A stretch of 64,000 bases of DNA from Gracilariopsis chorda (Eukaryota > Rhodophyta > Florideophyceae > Gracilariales > Gracilariaceae), in the NCBI GenBank assembly GCA_003194525.1, contig NBIV01000306.1, forward strand, positions 1 through 64,000, given 5' to 3'. Shown here piece by piece: positions 40,060 through 52,634 of the stretch (its first letter is position 1; every line of letters starts with the position of its first letter). The translations under genes and the position numbers were made by a program. The notes under the pieces were generated by a model. The model did no database searches. It was not told where the DNA came from and saw only the letters and a list, made by a program, of their open reading frames with translations.

Positions 40060-43000
40060 AATCATCCGTGAAAGCGTGCCGGAGTTTGAGACGCTTCCCA
40101 CTGCAGGTCAAAGGCGATGCGGAAGATGCGGCGAGCACGCACACACGCTCTCCTCCTGCCCGTACCGGGACTGGACATTGCGAATTCATAGCTGCAAGTA
40201 CTGCGGATGCGTTTTGCTTGGCAAAGAGACCAATGGAGTGTGCTGTGGAATGAAAAGAATGCCAGGGTGGGGCGTCACGTTCCGCAGAAGGCATAGCAGC
40301 GAGTTGGTTCGCAGTCTTTATAGTCTGAGAGCCTTTCACAGCCATTTTCTCAACTTGAATACGCTCTTCGCTACGACGCAAGCGTTCATGGACATGTCGT
40401 ATGTGACGGGAGGTGGTCCCTCCTTTCTGAGACCTGAGGGAAACCCAGCTCTCGCTCTGCCCACGCAGAACCAGAATAACACGCGCTACAGCTTTCTGTG
40501 GGGTACTGGCCCGCCTTCCTTGGATCCCTCTCATTATGCGCGTGCCAATTTGCGTGCGTTCATTCAAGATATCAACGTACGAGACATCGTGCCCAATTTG
40601 TACGATGTGATCCAGCCCAAGCCAGACGTGGTGAGTGAGCGGTACCGATCCATGCTTAGCACGCAACTACAAAAACAAAATGCAGATACCGCCGTCGATA
40701 TCAGCATGCAGGCAGTAGAAGAGGGAGTAGTCGTACGTGGTTACGAAGGAACCCGAATTGCCACAGTCAGTGCTCCTCACGTAGGTGCTGGGCCTCTCCC
40801 TGAAGATGCTCCTGGTGGGGGGCCAACCATGATGAGAACGCTCGTCGTGGATCCGACTGGCCTGTACCGAGTGGAGTCTCAAGTACTGCGCTTGGTAGAA
40901 GGAACCGTAACAGAAGAGCACGCCATAGTGAAGGCTGCTGCTGCTGCTAATGCTGGAGATGGGGCGACTGCGAATGCCGCAAACAATGCGCAAGTGCGGT
41001 ACCGCCTTCTAAAACCGGCATCCAAAATGGCAGAGAAAGGCACTTTTCCTCTTCTCTACCCGTACGGAGATCAGCACGAACCGTTTGACATCGGCGTGTT
41101 TCTGGAGGCAAAGAACTCAACACAGCAAATCTCAGGTCTCAGCGTCAACGAGTGGAAGCTTCGAAAGCTCACTTGGGCTGAGAACGCGAAGAGACGACTG
41201 TACGCAGACAACAACCTTCTGAACAGTGGACCGTTGATGCAGATGTGGATGCTTCGCACCCACACAAACATTGAGGACATGCGACTGCGTTTCCTGGAAA
41301 GAGAAAAATGGGCACGCATTGTACAAGAGCAAGAAATGCAGAAAGCACAACAGCAAACCGGTCACGTGCCACAATCCCAGTTCGTGCTAATGGGATGCAT
41401 CTTTCTGCCCGATGACTCGGTCAACTCAGCATCATACTGGAAGAACAAGCGCATGGATGTACAGGCGATCGTGGCGCGGAGAGGACCGCCTTCTCTGTTC
41501 ATTACAATCACCATGAACATCTGGCGAGAGGACATCCAGCGTCTTGGGATGGACACCACCAATCGTGGCGCATTTACGGCACAAAGTAACCGCCCTCGAC
41601 CGTTTTACCGACCGGATCTGATTGTAAGGGTGTACAACCAGTACGCAAACGACTTCATGAAGGATTCGGAGAAGAACTCGGAGCAGATCTTTGGATTGAA
41701 GTGCCTGGGGCTTGCATCAAAGCTCGAGTTTCAAGAGCGCAATGTGCCTCATCACCACATGCTCGTGTGGCTCGAAGGAGGCGTGATTGAAGACGTTGAT
41801 GTGATCGACGAGCTCATTCGTGCAGAACTTCCCCTTCCAGGCGAAGACAACGCGTTGCGTGCTCTCATTCGTTCCATGCACAGGCACCGCCACTCCACCT
41901 ATTGCCAGACTCGCGCTGGGCGGTGCAAATTTGGATACGACAGCAATATGATTGTGCCGGAGACGTACATTGAAGAAGGCACGAATCGCGTTATTTACCG
42001 CAGAAGAAGGCAAGAAGACCTCAAGATTGTGCCGTACAACCCAACTCTGACCAAAAAGTACCGCTCTCATATCAACGTAGAACGCACGCAAGGAGGGGGC
42101 GCAGTGGCTTATCTGATGAAGTACGCGTTTAAGCAGCCCAAAGCTCAGGAGGTGGTGCTCAATGTAAGTGATGCTAATGAGACAGGCACACCCAACTAGC
42201 AGCAAGAAGAGCCACAGGTGCAGAACGACATTCGTGCTTACGTGCAAGCGCGTGTGGTGGGCGCCGTCAATGCAGCTTGGAGACTTTTCGAGTTTCGAAA
42301 TGTTCACATCGTACCAAAAGTAGAGCGACTGGCCATTCACTTGGAAGGAGAGCGCACGTTTCTGCTGAGAGGTCCAAACCAGCTCTTTTCTGCATCACAG
42401 CCGTGTACACTGGAGAGATACTTTGCAAGGCCCGAAGCATACGCGAACCTCGACTACCTTTCGTACTTTGAAAAAGTGCGATTGTATCGCACGCTTACTG
42501 CCCACGTGCTTAAACAATACGACGGAGACAGCACTCAGGTGCCCACAGACGACTGCGATCCGCCCATGTACGTGGTAGAGCGCACGGACGACGAGCAGTG
42601 CTTCGCAAGGATTAGAGGTGTTTTAACGTCGGAAATTGAGCTCTTTGCTCTGCGCTTGCTGTTTATGAATCACAGATCGAGCTCTTATGAAGACGCAAGG
42701 ACTTTCAACGGACAGTAGTATGGAACGTATCGTGAAACTGCGATTGTAAGCGCACCGCTCGCGGACGGATCCAAGTTTGATATTGCATTCCAAGAAGCAG
42801 TGCAGATATACAGCACGCCCTCAGAGCTACGACGTCTGGTTGTCACACTATACCAACAAGGCGTAGACCCAGAACAAATGGCCGTCGAAAACTGGGAGGC
42901 ACTATGTAGCGACATACATACAGGAGATGAGCAGCAACGAAAGCAAGAAATGTATCGACGTGTGGTGCAAATCTCAGACCGGCACGGAGGACGACTGCTT

Positions 43001-44638
43001 CGCGATCACAGCTTCTTCTCCCAACACCTACAGCAGGATCATACAGCATTGACTGAGGCGAATCGAGCTACAAAAACTTGAGACGAACGAGTTGTGTGAA
43101 ATTCGTCAACTTTGCAGTCAAGGTACGCCACCTTAAAACCTCGCCAAATACAAGTCATTGACACCGTCATTGCCGCATTGCAACAATAACAGGCGCTGCA
43201 GGAGCGAACAAGCACTCCTGGAAACGTGCTCTTTGTGCAAGGATCCGCAGGAACCGGGAAGACATACGTGCTCTATCTCCTTCGTGATATCGTTGAGTCG
43301 GAAGGAATGCTCGCCGAAATGACTGCTACAACAGGCATTGAAGCTTCGTTGTACGAGGGAGGCCACACTTTACATAGCCTGCTCGGACTGGGTGTAGCTG
43401 ATAGGGACAGCACAAGCAGCACGACAGCCACTTTGTCAAAGTACGGTCCCCGATCTCAACGTGCAGAACTGCTACGTGAAATACAACTGCTCGTCTTGGA
43501 TGAAGCGTCCATGCTCTCACGAAAGCTCTTCGAACTCATGGATGCGTTGCTCAAAGATCTTCGCTGCAGTGGAATGGAAAACCCGCCTCCGTTTGGGGGC
43601 TTGACCATCGTTCTATCCGGCGACTACTCCCAGGTGCTTCCAGTGGTGCCGCAGGTGTACATGGATGCCGAGCCAAGTGGAAATGTGAGACGAGTTTACA
43701 CAAACATTCTCAACGAATTGCCGTGGAAGAGTGATCTGTGGACATTGTGCTCGGTTCAAGTGCTGTACCTCACCGAACAAGTACGCCAAGCCGATGATCC
43801 GGCATTTGCGTCACTGTTACGTTCCATTGCACGAAACACAATATCCAACAACGCTCGACTACCACTCAGATCTACCGGTGGCATGCAAACCGCCTACCAA
43901 TTCCTGTGGAAGTGGCTCACAACACGACGCCAGGAGGATGTGGATCTCAGCAAAATGCTCATTGCGTCCACAAATCAGTTGGGCGATGAACACAATGCGG
44001 CAGCGCTGGATCTGTTTCCTGTTGAACGCTTCACTCTTCCGTCAGCTACGACGGTACAACCTGACAGTGTACCAAACTCAGAGCCCGACGTCAACAATAC
44101 CTTTGTTCCCGAGTTTGCGTATCAGTATGCACCTACTGGTGTACCTCCTCATAACTTGGATTTGAACATTGGTGTGCCAGTTATGGTCATTTGGAACGTG
44201 CTGCATCCGGCTGTAGTCAACGGAAAGCTGTTCATAGTCGTGTGTGTCGATCACTTTACGATGCAGGTGGCTCGATTTGACGAGAACGGACAGGTACTGG
44301 AACGACAGCTCCTGCATCGTATCGACTTCGAATTTTCTTTCGCAGACATTCGCATGATTCGAAGGCAGTTCCCCATTCGTCTCGCGTTTGCAGCTACCGT
44401 TCACAAACGACAGGGAAAGACGTTGGATGGCTTAGTTGTGGATGTGCAATCCAACGTTTTCTGCGCCTGTCAGCTGTATGTCGCATTGTCGCGCGTTCGA
44501 AGGAACGACCTTGTGCTGCTCCTGCATGACCCGCAGCTTACATCCGTGAATGCGCACACAATTCATCCCATGCCTGTGGCCATCGCCAACCCAGTGCTGC
44601 CTGAAGCCATTCAGTTCTGCATCCCTCCACAACCATAA
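40060..44638 (+). pseudogene. Helitron H2 RepHel with five in-frame stops
   Basis: One frame throughout, no indel that shifts it. Stops: TAG 42197-42199, TAG 42716-42718, TGA 43079-43081, TGA 43097-43099, TAA 43187-43189. Against H1 the codons were GAG, CAG, CGA, CGA and CGA. The HUH block (VPHHHMLVWLEGG), YLMKYAFK and Walker A/B of the helicase are intact between the stops. So the copy is dead by point mutation only, and four of five stops are explained by C-to-T (and G-to-A) change. Confidence 0.85.
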
Positions 44639-44785
44639 TCATATTTCTTGCGTTCTTCATTTATTGAATTAAACTACTTGCTTTTCTGCTTTTGCTTTCT
44701 CGACCCTTTCTTTTTCTCACTGCTGTTTATCAATCCTCCACTGCAGCGCGCAGCGCCGCCCGCGGCCGAAGGCCGCTTCCACTTG
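40060..44785 (+). mobile_element. Helitron H2, same family as H1, 5'-truncated
   Basis: Closely matches H1 from the cysteine cluster to the 3' end: after the gene come the same 100 bp, then GCGCGCAGCGCCGCCC, a GCGGCC-GAA-GGCCGC hairpin and CCACTTG at 44785, then T. The GGAR and acidic repeats of H1 are missing; homology begins near 40060 (RESVPEFETLP). What lies before is the 65-bp repeat array, so the original 5' end is not recognisable. Confidence 0.8.
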
Positions 44786-44789
44786 TTAA

Positions 44790-46890
44790 CCGGTAATGAT
44801 CGTCCGGGAACCGGGTGTCCCCGAGATCAGCTGTATCAGCCTGTGAGGCGCCAGGTAGCGCTACATGTTCCCTATCCAACTTGCAGTATTCGCCTTTAGC
44901 GTCCCCACCAAAGTAATCCAAAGCGAGGTCAGGTTCCTCGTAGCCCAAATTTCCTGCTTTTACTAACGCAACCACTCGAGCAACTGACTCTCGAATGTGC
45001 GCTTGTCCCAAAAACATCATCGCGTCGAGGTTCCATTGCGCTGAATCATTGGAACACTTGCCAGTCTCCAGCCAAGACAAAGCTGCAACAATACGCGTGC
45101 CTATTGCCGTCCTGTCACCCAATTGCGCCTTGGCAGAGGAGAATTGGGGGCAAAGGTAGTTATCTCAAATAGAGGAGCTCCCTCGTAGCACGAAGGGCCC
45201 CTCCTCCGATCCCCATGAATGCCAGTTTATTCTCGAAGTAGCTGCCCCAGTCCTTCCTGTCCTTCATGAGCGCTTCCTCGATCATTAAGAGCCTCCGTAC
45301 CATCCTCTCCACACCAGCCAAAAACACAATCTGGGTTGGGCGGAACTCGTCGAGCAACGCTGTCAAACTCCGACCCACTGTCATGATCTCCCGTGCGATA
45401 TACGCGTTGGCGTTGTCCTAGTCGACAGTCCCGGACTTGGCTGATAGCCACTCCACCCACGGGATGATGGAACCGTGCTTCATCCAGCGGCGGATCTCGC
45501 GAGGGGCGATTCGCTCGGTCGGAGGGAACGCCAGATGAGCGTCGATCCGGAGATCCGGTCGCACCATATAGAGGGGAGTGCGCTCGAGCTTGCTGAGACC
45601 GTCTCTCGGGTCCAGAATCTGTCCGTTTGAACGACAAATCTGGTTCCTCAGCTGCGTGCCCTCTTTGTAGTGACGAAGTAACTTGAAAAGTCTGCGTTCG
45701 TCGTGACAGCCACCTGGAGTGGTTCGGAGAAAATCTCGAAGCCCTTGCCCCCTTGCTTGAGAACTTGTACCATCTTTTTTGGGAGCCCTCGAAATGAAAG
45801 GGATAAGCCATTTTTCTTACCAGAGCGCTGATTTTCATAATCGTCGCCAGAGGAGGAGTATTCGAAAGCGAAATCAGCGTCCTCACCGTCAGAATCCTCA
45901 GTCGAGGCTGACTGCATCTCGATGAACTCCTTCCTGCAGCTCCTCGACTTCTTCCGCTTCCACTTCTTTCGACGCAAGGCCTTGCCATGGGGGTAGAATC
46001 ACTGCCCATGACAGAGAGGCCGCTGTCATCAGACGACCTTGAGTCTTGCTCAAGCAGCATTTACAGCATGCGCTTTGCGCTGGCCCCAGAAGGCGAGAGC
46101 GGGGCGTCACCCTTGTATAGTAATGAGGCCAGGGTTTTGAGGTCTCCTGACTCAGCGTTTGATAAAATCTCTCCACTCCATTTGATACGGAAGATTTGGA
46201 CTCGATGCTTGATTGTCTCACCATAGAAACGCCCTTTGAATCCAGGCACAGAAGACTCGGGCACCTAAGAATCCCACAAGGCGAGAAGACGTCTCATCGT
46301 TACAGCCTTGCGAATATTTGGCGCATGGAACGGTAACGGCGCGCCGTCTCTCGACTTCAGCTCATCACACTTGAGACCAAGTTCATCCAGAACTTTCGCA
46401 ACGGCCTTCGTGACTGTCTGCGTTTTCTCCTGGATGAAATCGGCGCTCAAGACGCTTCCCACAGAATTCCTTCCATCTTGTTTGTTCGCCCTTGCGGACC
46501 AAGCCCTTTTGATGTCATTGAGCACCGCAGTGACATCGCGCGGTCCATCGAAGCGAAGCAAGTAGACAGAACGAACTACCAGAACTAAATCAGTAGAAGA
46601 GGTAGCGTCGACAGTTGGAAGAATCTTTTCGAGATCTTCCGTCAGAACAGCGCCCTTCAGCTCTTGAATAAGCTCACATACACAGTCAACAGAAAGAAAA
46701 GGGAGACGGTTAGCCAAATACGAAGCCCAAGGGAGAGGTCGGATGTAAGAGAGGAGCTCAGCCCACGTTGGGCCAAAAGCTGAGAAGCAGCATCCTCGGG
46801 CGCATCGGAACGGTAGACATTAGACATGTTAGAACTGCTGATGCAAACACGATTTTCCTCAATGAGCACGTTTATTGCTGAAAGCAAAGT
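44790..46890 (-). pseudogene. Decayed gene of unknown function, cut by Helitron H2
   Basis: Minus-strand reading from 46887 to the Helitron end. Pieces: 46717-46265 (helical, LQELGLKCDELKSRDGAPLPFHA-type), TAG, 46264-46061 (GRFYGETIKHRVQIFRIKW), stop, 46060-45985, shift, 45977-45648 (basic then acidic: RRKKWKRKKSRSC, EDSDGEDADFAFEYSSSGDD), 45384-45160 (helical, ALLDEFRPTQIVFLAGVERM), 45122-44790 (helical; ALSWLETGKCSNDSAQWNLD). The architecture (helical segments, basic/acidic middle) could be a retroelement gag or capsid-like protein, but I do not recognise it. Its C-terminal end is lost at the Helitron boundary. Confidence 0.45.
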
Positions 46891-46899
46891 GAGAAGCAG

Positions 46900-48179
46900 A
46901 GCTGCCCAAGACCCCGCCCCGCCTAGTGCTATTTTAAACTAAATACATGCTAAGTACGTTAGTCTCCCCTATGCTCTACCGTTTGAGCCCGTTTCTTCCG
47001 TCCGTCCGTAAGTATCCGCTTTCTCCTCCCCTCACACGTTGTACCCGCCCGTTAGTCTTAGCTTTCCGCAATCGTAGTATTCCGTCTCCCAGAAGCCTTT
47101 CCCTCAGAGTCCGAATGTCACGCCACCACAGGTGGCTTACAAAACCCCACAGACGGATAAGGAAACGCATTGGGTCTTTACTTCGGTAACAAATCAAACC
47201 GGCGAACGAGTGTCATGCGAGTACTAATGACCTTGGCGTCCGTTGTGGAGACGCGATGCATCACAGCCACGGGGGCTAGCAGTGCCTTGGAGTCCTGTGC
47301 CCATGACGAAACTCACTCGAAGGTGTGTCTCGGGTCGGTAGGATCGAGAAGCTGACTTGGGCTAAAAGCGTAGTGACTTGGCATGAGAGGTGGGCTCCCG
47401 GGCAGCTACGCGCCCATTAAAGTCATGAAGAAAAGTAATCTGCCAAATATTCATTGCATTGACCTTTACTGGTCGTGATTTGATGATGTAATCATGTTGT
47501 GTTCAAAGTATCTTTTGTAACTTTGTATTAGCGGTCGTTGGACGCAGTAAATGCAAGATGTCGTGTCAATATTCCACTGCTACTTAAGTACCAGCTCTTA
47601 GTCCTCTTGTTGTGTGTGGTGACACCGACAGAGACCACTTTGTTCCAATTCCCACTAAACGTTATTTAGTTTTGCTACTACTGTCGACAAGTGCATCCTC
47701 TTCTTTTATTGTTAGGAGACCTCAATCTCCCTGTTCCTGTTCCGTGAGATGACTTCGAGGAATCAGAGATACTCTTGCAGCTACACAAATACCTTTAAAG
47801 ATGATTCCACTGCAAATCCACTACTAGTAGTGGATTCATCCCTAGTTGGGTCAACCCAAAGGCTGCAGCAGCATGATGCCCCAGTTGAACTGGGCCAAGT
47901 GTTACACCTCCTTGGAACTGGGGATGTCTCCTGGCTTCAAAACAGCTCAGTACTGAATTTACAATACAGCGGAAGAAAGGTCTTGGACATATTAGTAATA
48001 TCTCAAAAGAAAATTTTGTAACGTACTGTTGACACCTCGATGAGAATGCTTCGTGTAGGGATACAGTAGGTGTCTTCATCAGTACACCATCTCTTCGGAC
48101 AAAGAATACAGCAAAGGTAAAACTGTTGACACCTCTGGGCTCGTTCCCAAACATTAAATGCGATAGCGTCCTGGGATGA
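46900..48179. other. No supported gene
   Basis: Between the decayed gene and the tRNA-like element. 47440-47700 (TTGTAACTTTG, CTTAAGTACCAGCTCTTAG) has the look of an LTR or promoter region, but I found no second copy in the window. Frames at 47749-48021 have no family signature. Confidence 0.3.
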
Positions 48180-48280
48180 CTTAAAATGCACCCTGACCTA
48201 GTGGTTAGCACGCGAATGCTATCACGGCTACGGAAGTCGCGGTCGCGAGCTCGAACCCCGGCACAGACACCCGGCCGTCC
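48180..48280 (+). ncRNA. tRNA-like or SINE head
   Basis: TAGTGGTTAGCACGC resembles the A box and GAGCTCGAACCCCG the B box of RNA polymerase III internal promoters, spaced about 50 nt apart as in a tRNA. A clean cloverleaf (acceptor and T stems) could not be drawn, so a decayed tRNA or a tRNA-derived SINE head is more likely than a working tRNA. Confidence 0.35.
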
Positions 48281-48717
48281 TAAGGATGACGTTAAAACGC
48301 CAGGCCGAAACGCATTTGTGATTACACTTTCAAGGCTTTTCCCAGACAGAATTTCTCCAAATTGCTGGTTTCCTGTCAAAGGTTGTTGGCCAATGGTGGC
48401 AGAGAGTTGGGAGTTTAGGTACCGGCACCTGGACACTATGATTACAGAAGCGTTGCTTACATTTGGAATAGAGGTGGAAGGTTAGTAAGTAGGTCAGACG
48501 GAGGCCCCGTGCCATTTTAGAGTAGAACAAGTGGCTCCATTGCGTGCTTCGCACGCGTTAAGGAGTGGAAGGAGCATTAGAGTGAAAGGAGTATTCGGGT
48601 AGCGTGTTTTGGGTAGTTTGTTTGTAGAATGCAAGTCTTTTTGGGGAGGGAGAAGGGAGAAGAAAAGAAAAAAATGAAAGAAAAAAGAAGAGGTTTACTT
48701 AAAGCTATCAAGTTTGT

Positions 48718-50390
48718 CTACGAAAGACCTTCAGGGTACACTACATTATTGGTAGAGGTGCTACCGGCAGGGAGACAGGCCACGATATTGGAAGGGTTGG
48801 TGGTCCAAGAAAAGGCGACGTACAGCTGGCCATGCGTGAAACAGCCATCACGCAAATCCAGTCCGATGCGACCACTATACGACTGACCCTGTGCCTTATT
48901 GATAGTTATGGCAAAACCGACACGTACTGGGAACTGGGTGCGAGTCAAGTTGGGAACCGGAAATTTGTCGTCTCCAGGTCCACAGGGCATGCGCGGCAGG
49001 CAAAGTGCGTTGCCACGATTTACTCCACAAGCGAGTCGAAGAAACAGTACGTTGCTTTGCATGTCTTCTACGGTATAGATGGCACCATTGACGTGGCCGT
49101 TTGAGGGATCCAAGTTGCGAAGGAGCATAACAACAAAGCCCTTTTTGAGTTTGAGGCGGTGGTCCGGCAGCGCTGACCCGGCAGTCAGAGTTTTGAGCAT
49201 CTCGACAGGGTACTGCAGCGCAGCACCGTCGTCGTCGCTCACCTTCTCCGCACTGAGGTACGTGCGATACGCTCCAGGTATCATGTGGCCTACGTAGTCG
49301 TTAAGCTCTGGTAGGCGATAGTTTCGTGCGGTTATAATCACCGTTGACGTTAGCCCATCCGCATCTATGTACCGTTGAATGATACCATGAAAGACGTTAC
49401 GGACCATGGTGCGGAACGACTCCACACATTTTACGGACTCTGGGAGGGTGAAGAGGTGCTTTGGCGGGACAGTGCCTGGCAGTCTGCCTTCTCCAATCTG
49501 CAAGAGCGTGTTTGGAAACTGTAGTGCCTCCTGTGTGGCTGTGGGGTCTCGACGGAGCGCAGAAAGGCGCATGTTCTCAGTCCATTTCAAGGTGCGAAAG
49601 TGAGAAAAGAGACTTGAGCGTTTGATGCATGCGTTGACGATCAATGATCGAGAGCCACCACGAACAACGGGAAGGATCTGCCGAAAGTCGCCAGAAAGCA
49701 ATACGAACTTGCCTCCAAAGGGGAGCTGCGAGCGCGTTATGTCACGGAGAGTGCGGTCAACGGCTTCGACGCAGAAGCGGGGACACATTACGATCTCGTC
49801 CCAGATAATGAGGTCGACGTTCTTCATACGAGTGGCCAGGTGCGAGTTCACCGGGATGTTGAACGTGCTCTCAGCGGTGGCTGGGATGGGAATCCTGAAC
49901 ACGGAGTCGGCCGTCCGACCGCCCTCAAGCAGTATGGCTGCTACAGCAGACGTGGCTACCGTAAGGACGGACTTGCCACGAAGGCGTAACGTGGCCTGAA
50001 TTGCCTTGGAGAGGAAGGTCTTGCCGGTTCCACCCGGAGCATCCAAAAAGAAAACGCGAGTGTTTGGCTGCGTTGGCGTAGAAGGACCACCAAGACCCTG
50101 CAAGTTCTCCGCGGACACGCCAGGAAGGATGGCCCCCATGACGGTATTGAACGCCAGACGCTGACGCTCATTGAAGAGAGGGAGGGCAGCTTGCACAGTT
50201 TCGTTCAGCTCCGAATGGATTTGCTGCGGAGACCGAGTTGGAGCGCGCAATTCCGGTAGGTCCTGCATGGGTGTCGGAAGACCGTACGATTACAGAGACG
50301 CCAGTGGGCCACCCATTTCTTGCAATGCCTTTTGCACTTCTAAGAGAACATAAGAGCTGGCTCTTTCGTCGTCGGCCAGTGCGTGTGCAT
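48718..50390 (-). pseudogene. Helitron H3 PIF1-like helicase part
   Basis: 516 open codons (50268-48718) plus an upstream piece after a stop at about 50292 (EVQKALQEMGGPLAS). Helicase motifs: FLDAPGGTGKTFL (Walker A), LIIWDEIVMC (Walker B), LLSGDFRQILPVV, the FPVRVGFAITINKAQGQS block and the C-terminal GQLYVAFSWTTNPSNI; the expected SR after AFS is WT, which may weaken the arginine motif. It connects to the frame at 50340-51542 by a one-base shift near 50385. The last 230 bp recur in H5. Confidence 0.85.
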
Positions 50391-51542
50391 CATGCTGCGA
50401 TGTCGGGCGCTTATATCCTGCAGGAACTTCGATAGATGCTGCTCCCACAGAGAACGGGGGTCCGATGGCTCGCAGTAAAGCAAGATGGTGGCAAACAAAT
50501 GAGAGAGCGGAACAGATGAGAAGCGAAAGGACTCGCGTACTGCCCGCCTCGACTCGCTGTCGTCGGCGAGAAGGCCCATCTTGAGGCAGGCCTCCCTGAA
50601 GCTACCACACTGCTGACCATCCACGTTGCGGATATGTTGAAAGGAAGTAGCACCCGCTGTGTGGGTCAAGAGTAAGCGGAGGTAGTACCGCTCACTCTCT
50701 CGTGGACTGGCAGTGTAAATGCGCCCAACTACATGCGCACCGCTGCCAGTGAAGTCGTATAGATCGGCTGCTGCAGCGGCGGCTGAGGAGGAGGTGGGCT
50801 GGCTTCGAGACACCGATTGACGTCGGAGACATGCACGCGGCTTCCAGCATTTGTTTGATTTGTTCCAAGTAAAGTACCTCGGGAACTGGGCATAAGGGAT
50901 ATGCTGTGCGCCGGGGTACTTTTGGTTGGCCACAAACCACTCAGTCAGCTTGGGTCCTGCCCGCTCTCTGTTAGCAGCAGAAAGCTCGTCGCCTTCCTGT
51001 AAGAACACCGTATGGTGATCTTCCAAGTGTACTTCAAGCCGCACGACGGGTGGATTGCAATTGTTAATGTCAAACGCAAGCATCCGCCACACTGCTTCGG
51101 AGGCTGACACATACCATGCGTCCTGGAAGTTCTGGATCTCGTCATGGCGTCCGTTTTCATCTACAATCTCCGTGGTGACTCTGTCGGAACCCTTGCACAC
51201 ATACTTGAAGAGGTATTTGATACCGCCAAGTCGCGATACGCATAACTCTACGTTGATGTGGCATGCAAACCGGCGGAGAAGCTCTGGGCAATGTGGAACC
51301 ACCCAAGAATTGTCCAACGTCACTACGCGCTGTCGACGGCCGACCCTGCAGCTTCGTTCCACAGACACCCCGCCCTCGGAAGGAGCGCGTCTTCTGTAGC
51401 TGATGTAGTACTCATTCTCAAGCTGTGCAGTTTCGGAGCGAAACGGCTTCGGAAAGTGCTTCAAGCATGTGAGCTCGCGCATGCACAGCGCTGACCGGTT
51501 GCCTGCACCGCACGGAGTGTGAATCATGTGCTTGAGCACCAA
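50340..51542 (-). pseudogene. Helitron H3 Rep C-terminal part
   Basis: Starts at LKHMIHTPCGAGNRSALCM, which in Helitrons lies well after the HUH site, and continues through CLKHFPKPF, YYISYRRR, VVPHCPELLRRFACHINVELC, and GGIKYLFKYVCKG (the paired tyrosines YLFKY). About 400 residues in one frame. The HUH block itself is not here, nor in the frame before it. Confidence 0.85.
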
Positions 51543-52634
51543 CTCTTGTAAGGTGGCGTCGTATCAGTGATAGCCCACTCGCGCACGCTGCAAAATTTCT
51601 GCACGTACGGATTCACCGTGTGCAGCAAGGCTGCCAACTGAGACAGCAGTTCCGGTTGGAGGCGGGGCAGCAACCCCGCTCGCCTCGCAGACTGCGCGTC
51701 ATAGTCGGTGTCATGGATGTATACGGACAGAAATGCGGGCTGGACACCCCGAGCGGGAATAAGCGGACCCATGTAGTGATAGATCTGTCCCTGCATGGTG
51801 ATCGTAGGATTGAAGGTAGAGTCTCCTAAACCACGGCTCACCCAGTTTGCCTTGACGGACGCCATAGACATAACTGTGTTGTAGGCACGGATCTCAGCAC
51901 GAAAGTGGTTCTCTCGGGGCCCAGTCGCAGTCAACAGTTGACGAAGAAGAGGTGGAGGCTGCAGAAGCGCAGGGAAGCTGAGATGCCCTTTTGCACAGCA
52001 CTGCGAGAAAAGCGGGTTCCAGCGAGAGCTGTTCACCACTCTCTCCTCTCTGAAGTGCAGTGTCTTGGAGAAGCGGCACTCGACATTCATGAGACCAAGG
52101 TCCATGTAGCCACTGTCATGGACATTATCCGAGTCAAAAAATCTACGGGCGACATTTCGGCTCTCGCGCTGAGCTTCAAGACGCTGATGTCGATCAGCTG
52201 TGCTCTCGAGCTCTCGTGATGCCTGTCTAGAGGTTCTGTCGGAGTGACAGCGAGATTGTTGAGTCAAAGGATCATTCTGTGACCTCGCAGCACGCCGGGA
52301 ATCACGATCATTTCCCTGACGGTTTGAACGGTGAGCTGGGGTCTCTGAAGCTCGTGCCAAAGCAGTCGCTACGCGGTTAGTCTCACGATTGTCATCCGTC
52401 TGCGGCTCTGATTGTGCAGCCCTTCTTCTTCGCGCACGTTCCCTATCAGCTGCTCTTCGTGCTTCACGCTGTTCCTCAGTTTCATTTGCCCTCCGTATGG
52501 CTGCTCGCTCTCTATCACGACGTCTCCTCTCTGCCTGTTGCTCACTAGACTCTGCTCGACGTCTTGCAGCAGTACGTTGACGGTTCTGCTCACGTCTGGC
52601 ATCGCCTGAAGCACTGGCCTGAGTTGTAGGCATG
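51524..52634 (-). pseudogene. Helitron H3 N-terminal part
   Basis: From the ATG at 52634: about 130 residues of Arg/Glu-rich repeats (AERRRRDRERAAIRRANETEEQRE-like, typical of coiled, nucleic-acid-binding tails), a cysteine-poor linker, then the Helitron_like_N region (FHFRAEIRAYNTVMSMAS-like, GQIYHYMGPLIPARG, ARRAGLLPRLQPELL). It stops at 51524, where it directly meets the later part of Rep, so the stretch that should hold the HUH nuclease is deleted. Confidence 0.75.

Noticed and set aside
47795-48436. 213-codon minus-strand frame
   Set aside because: It runs through the tRNA-like element and a repeat region; composition looks random and no motif is visible.
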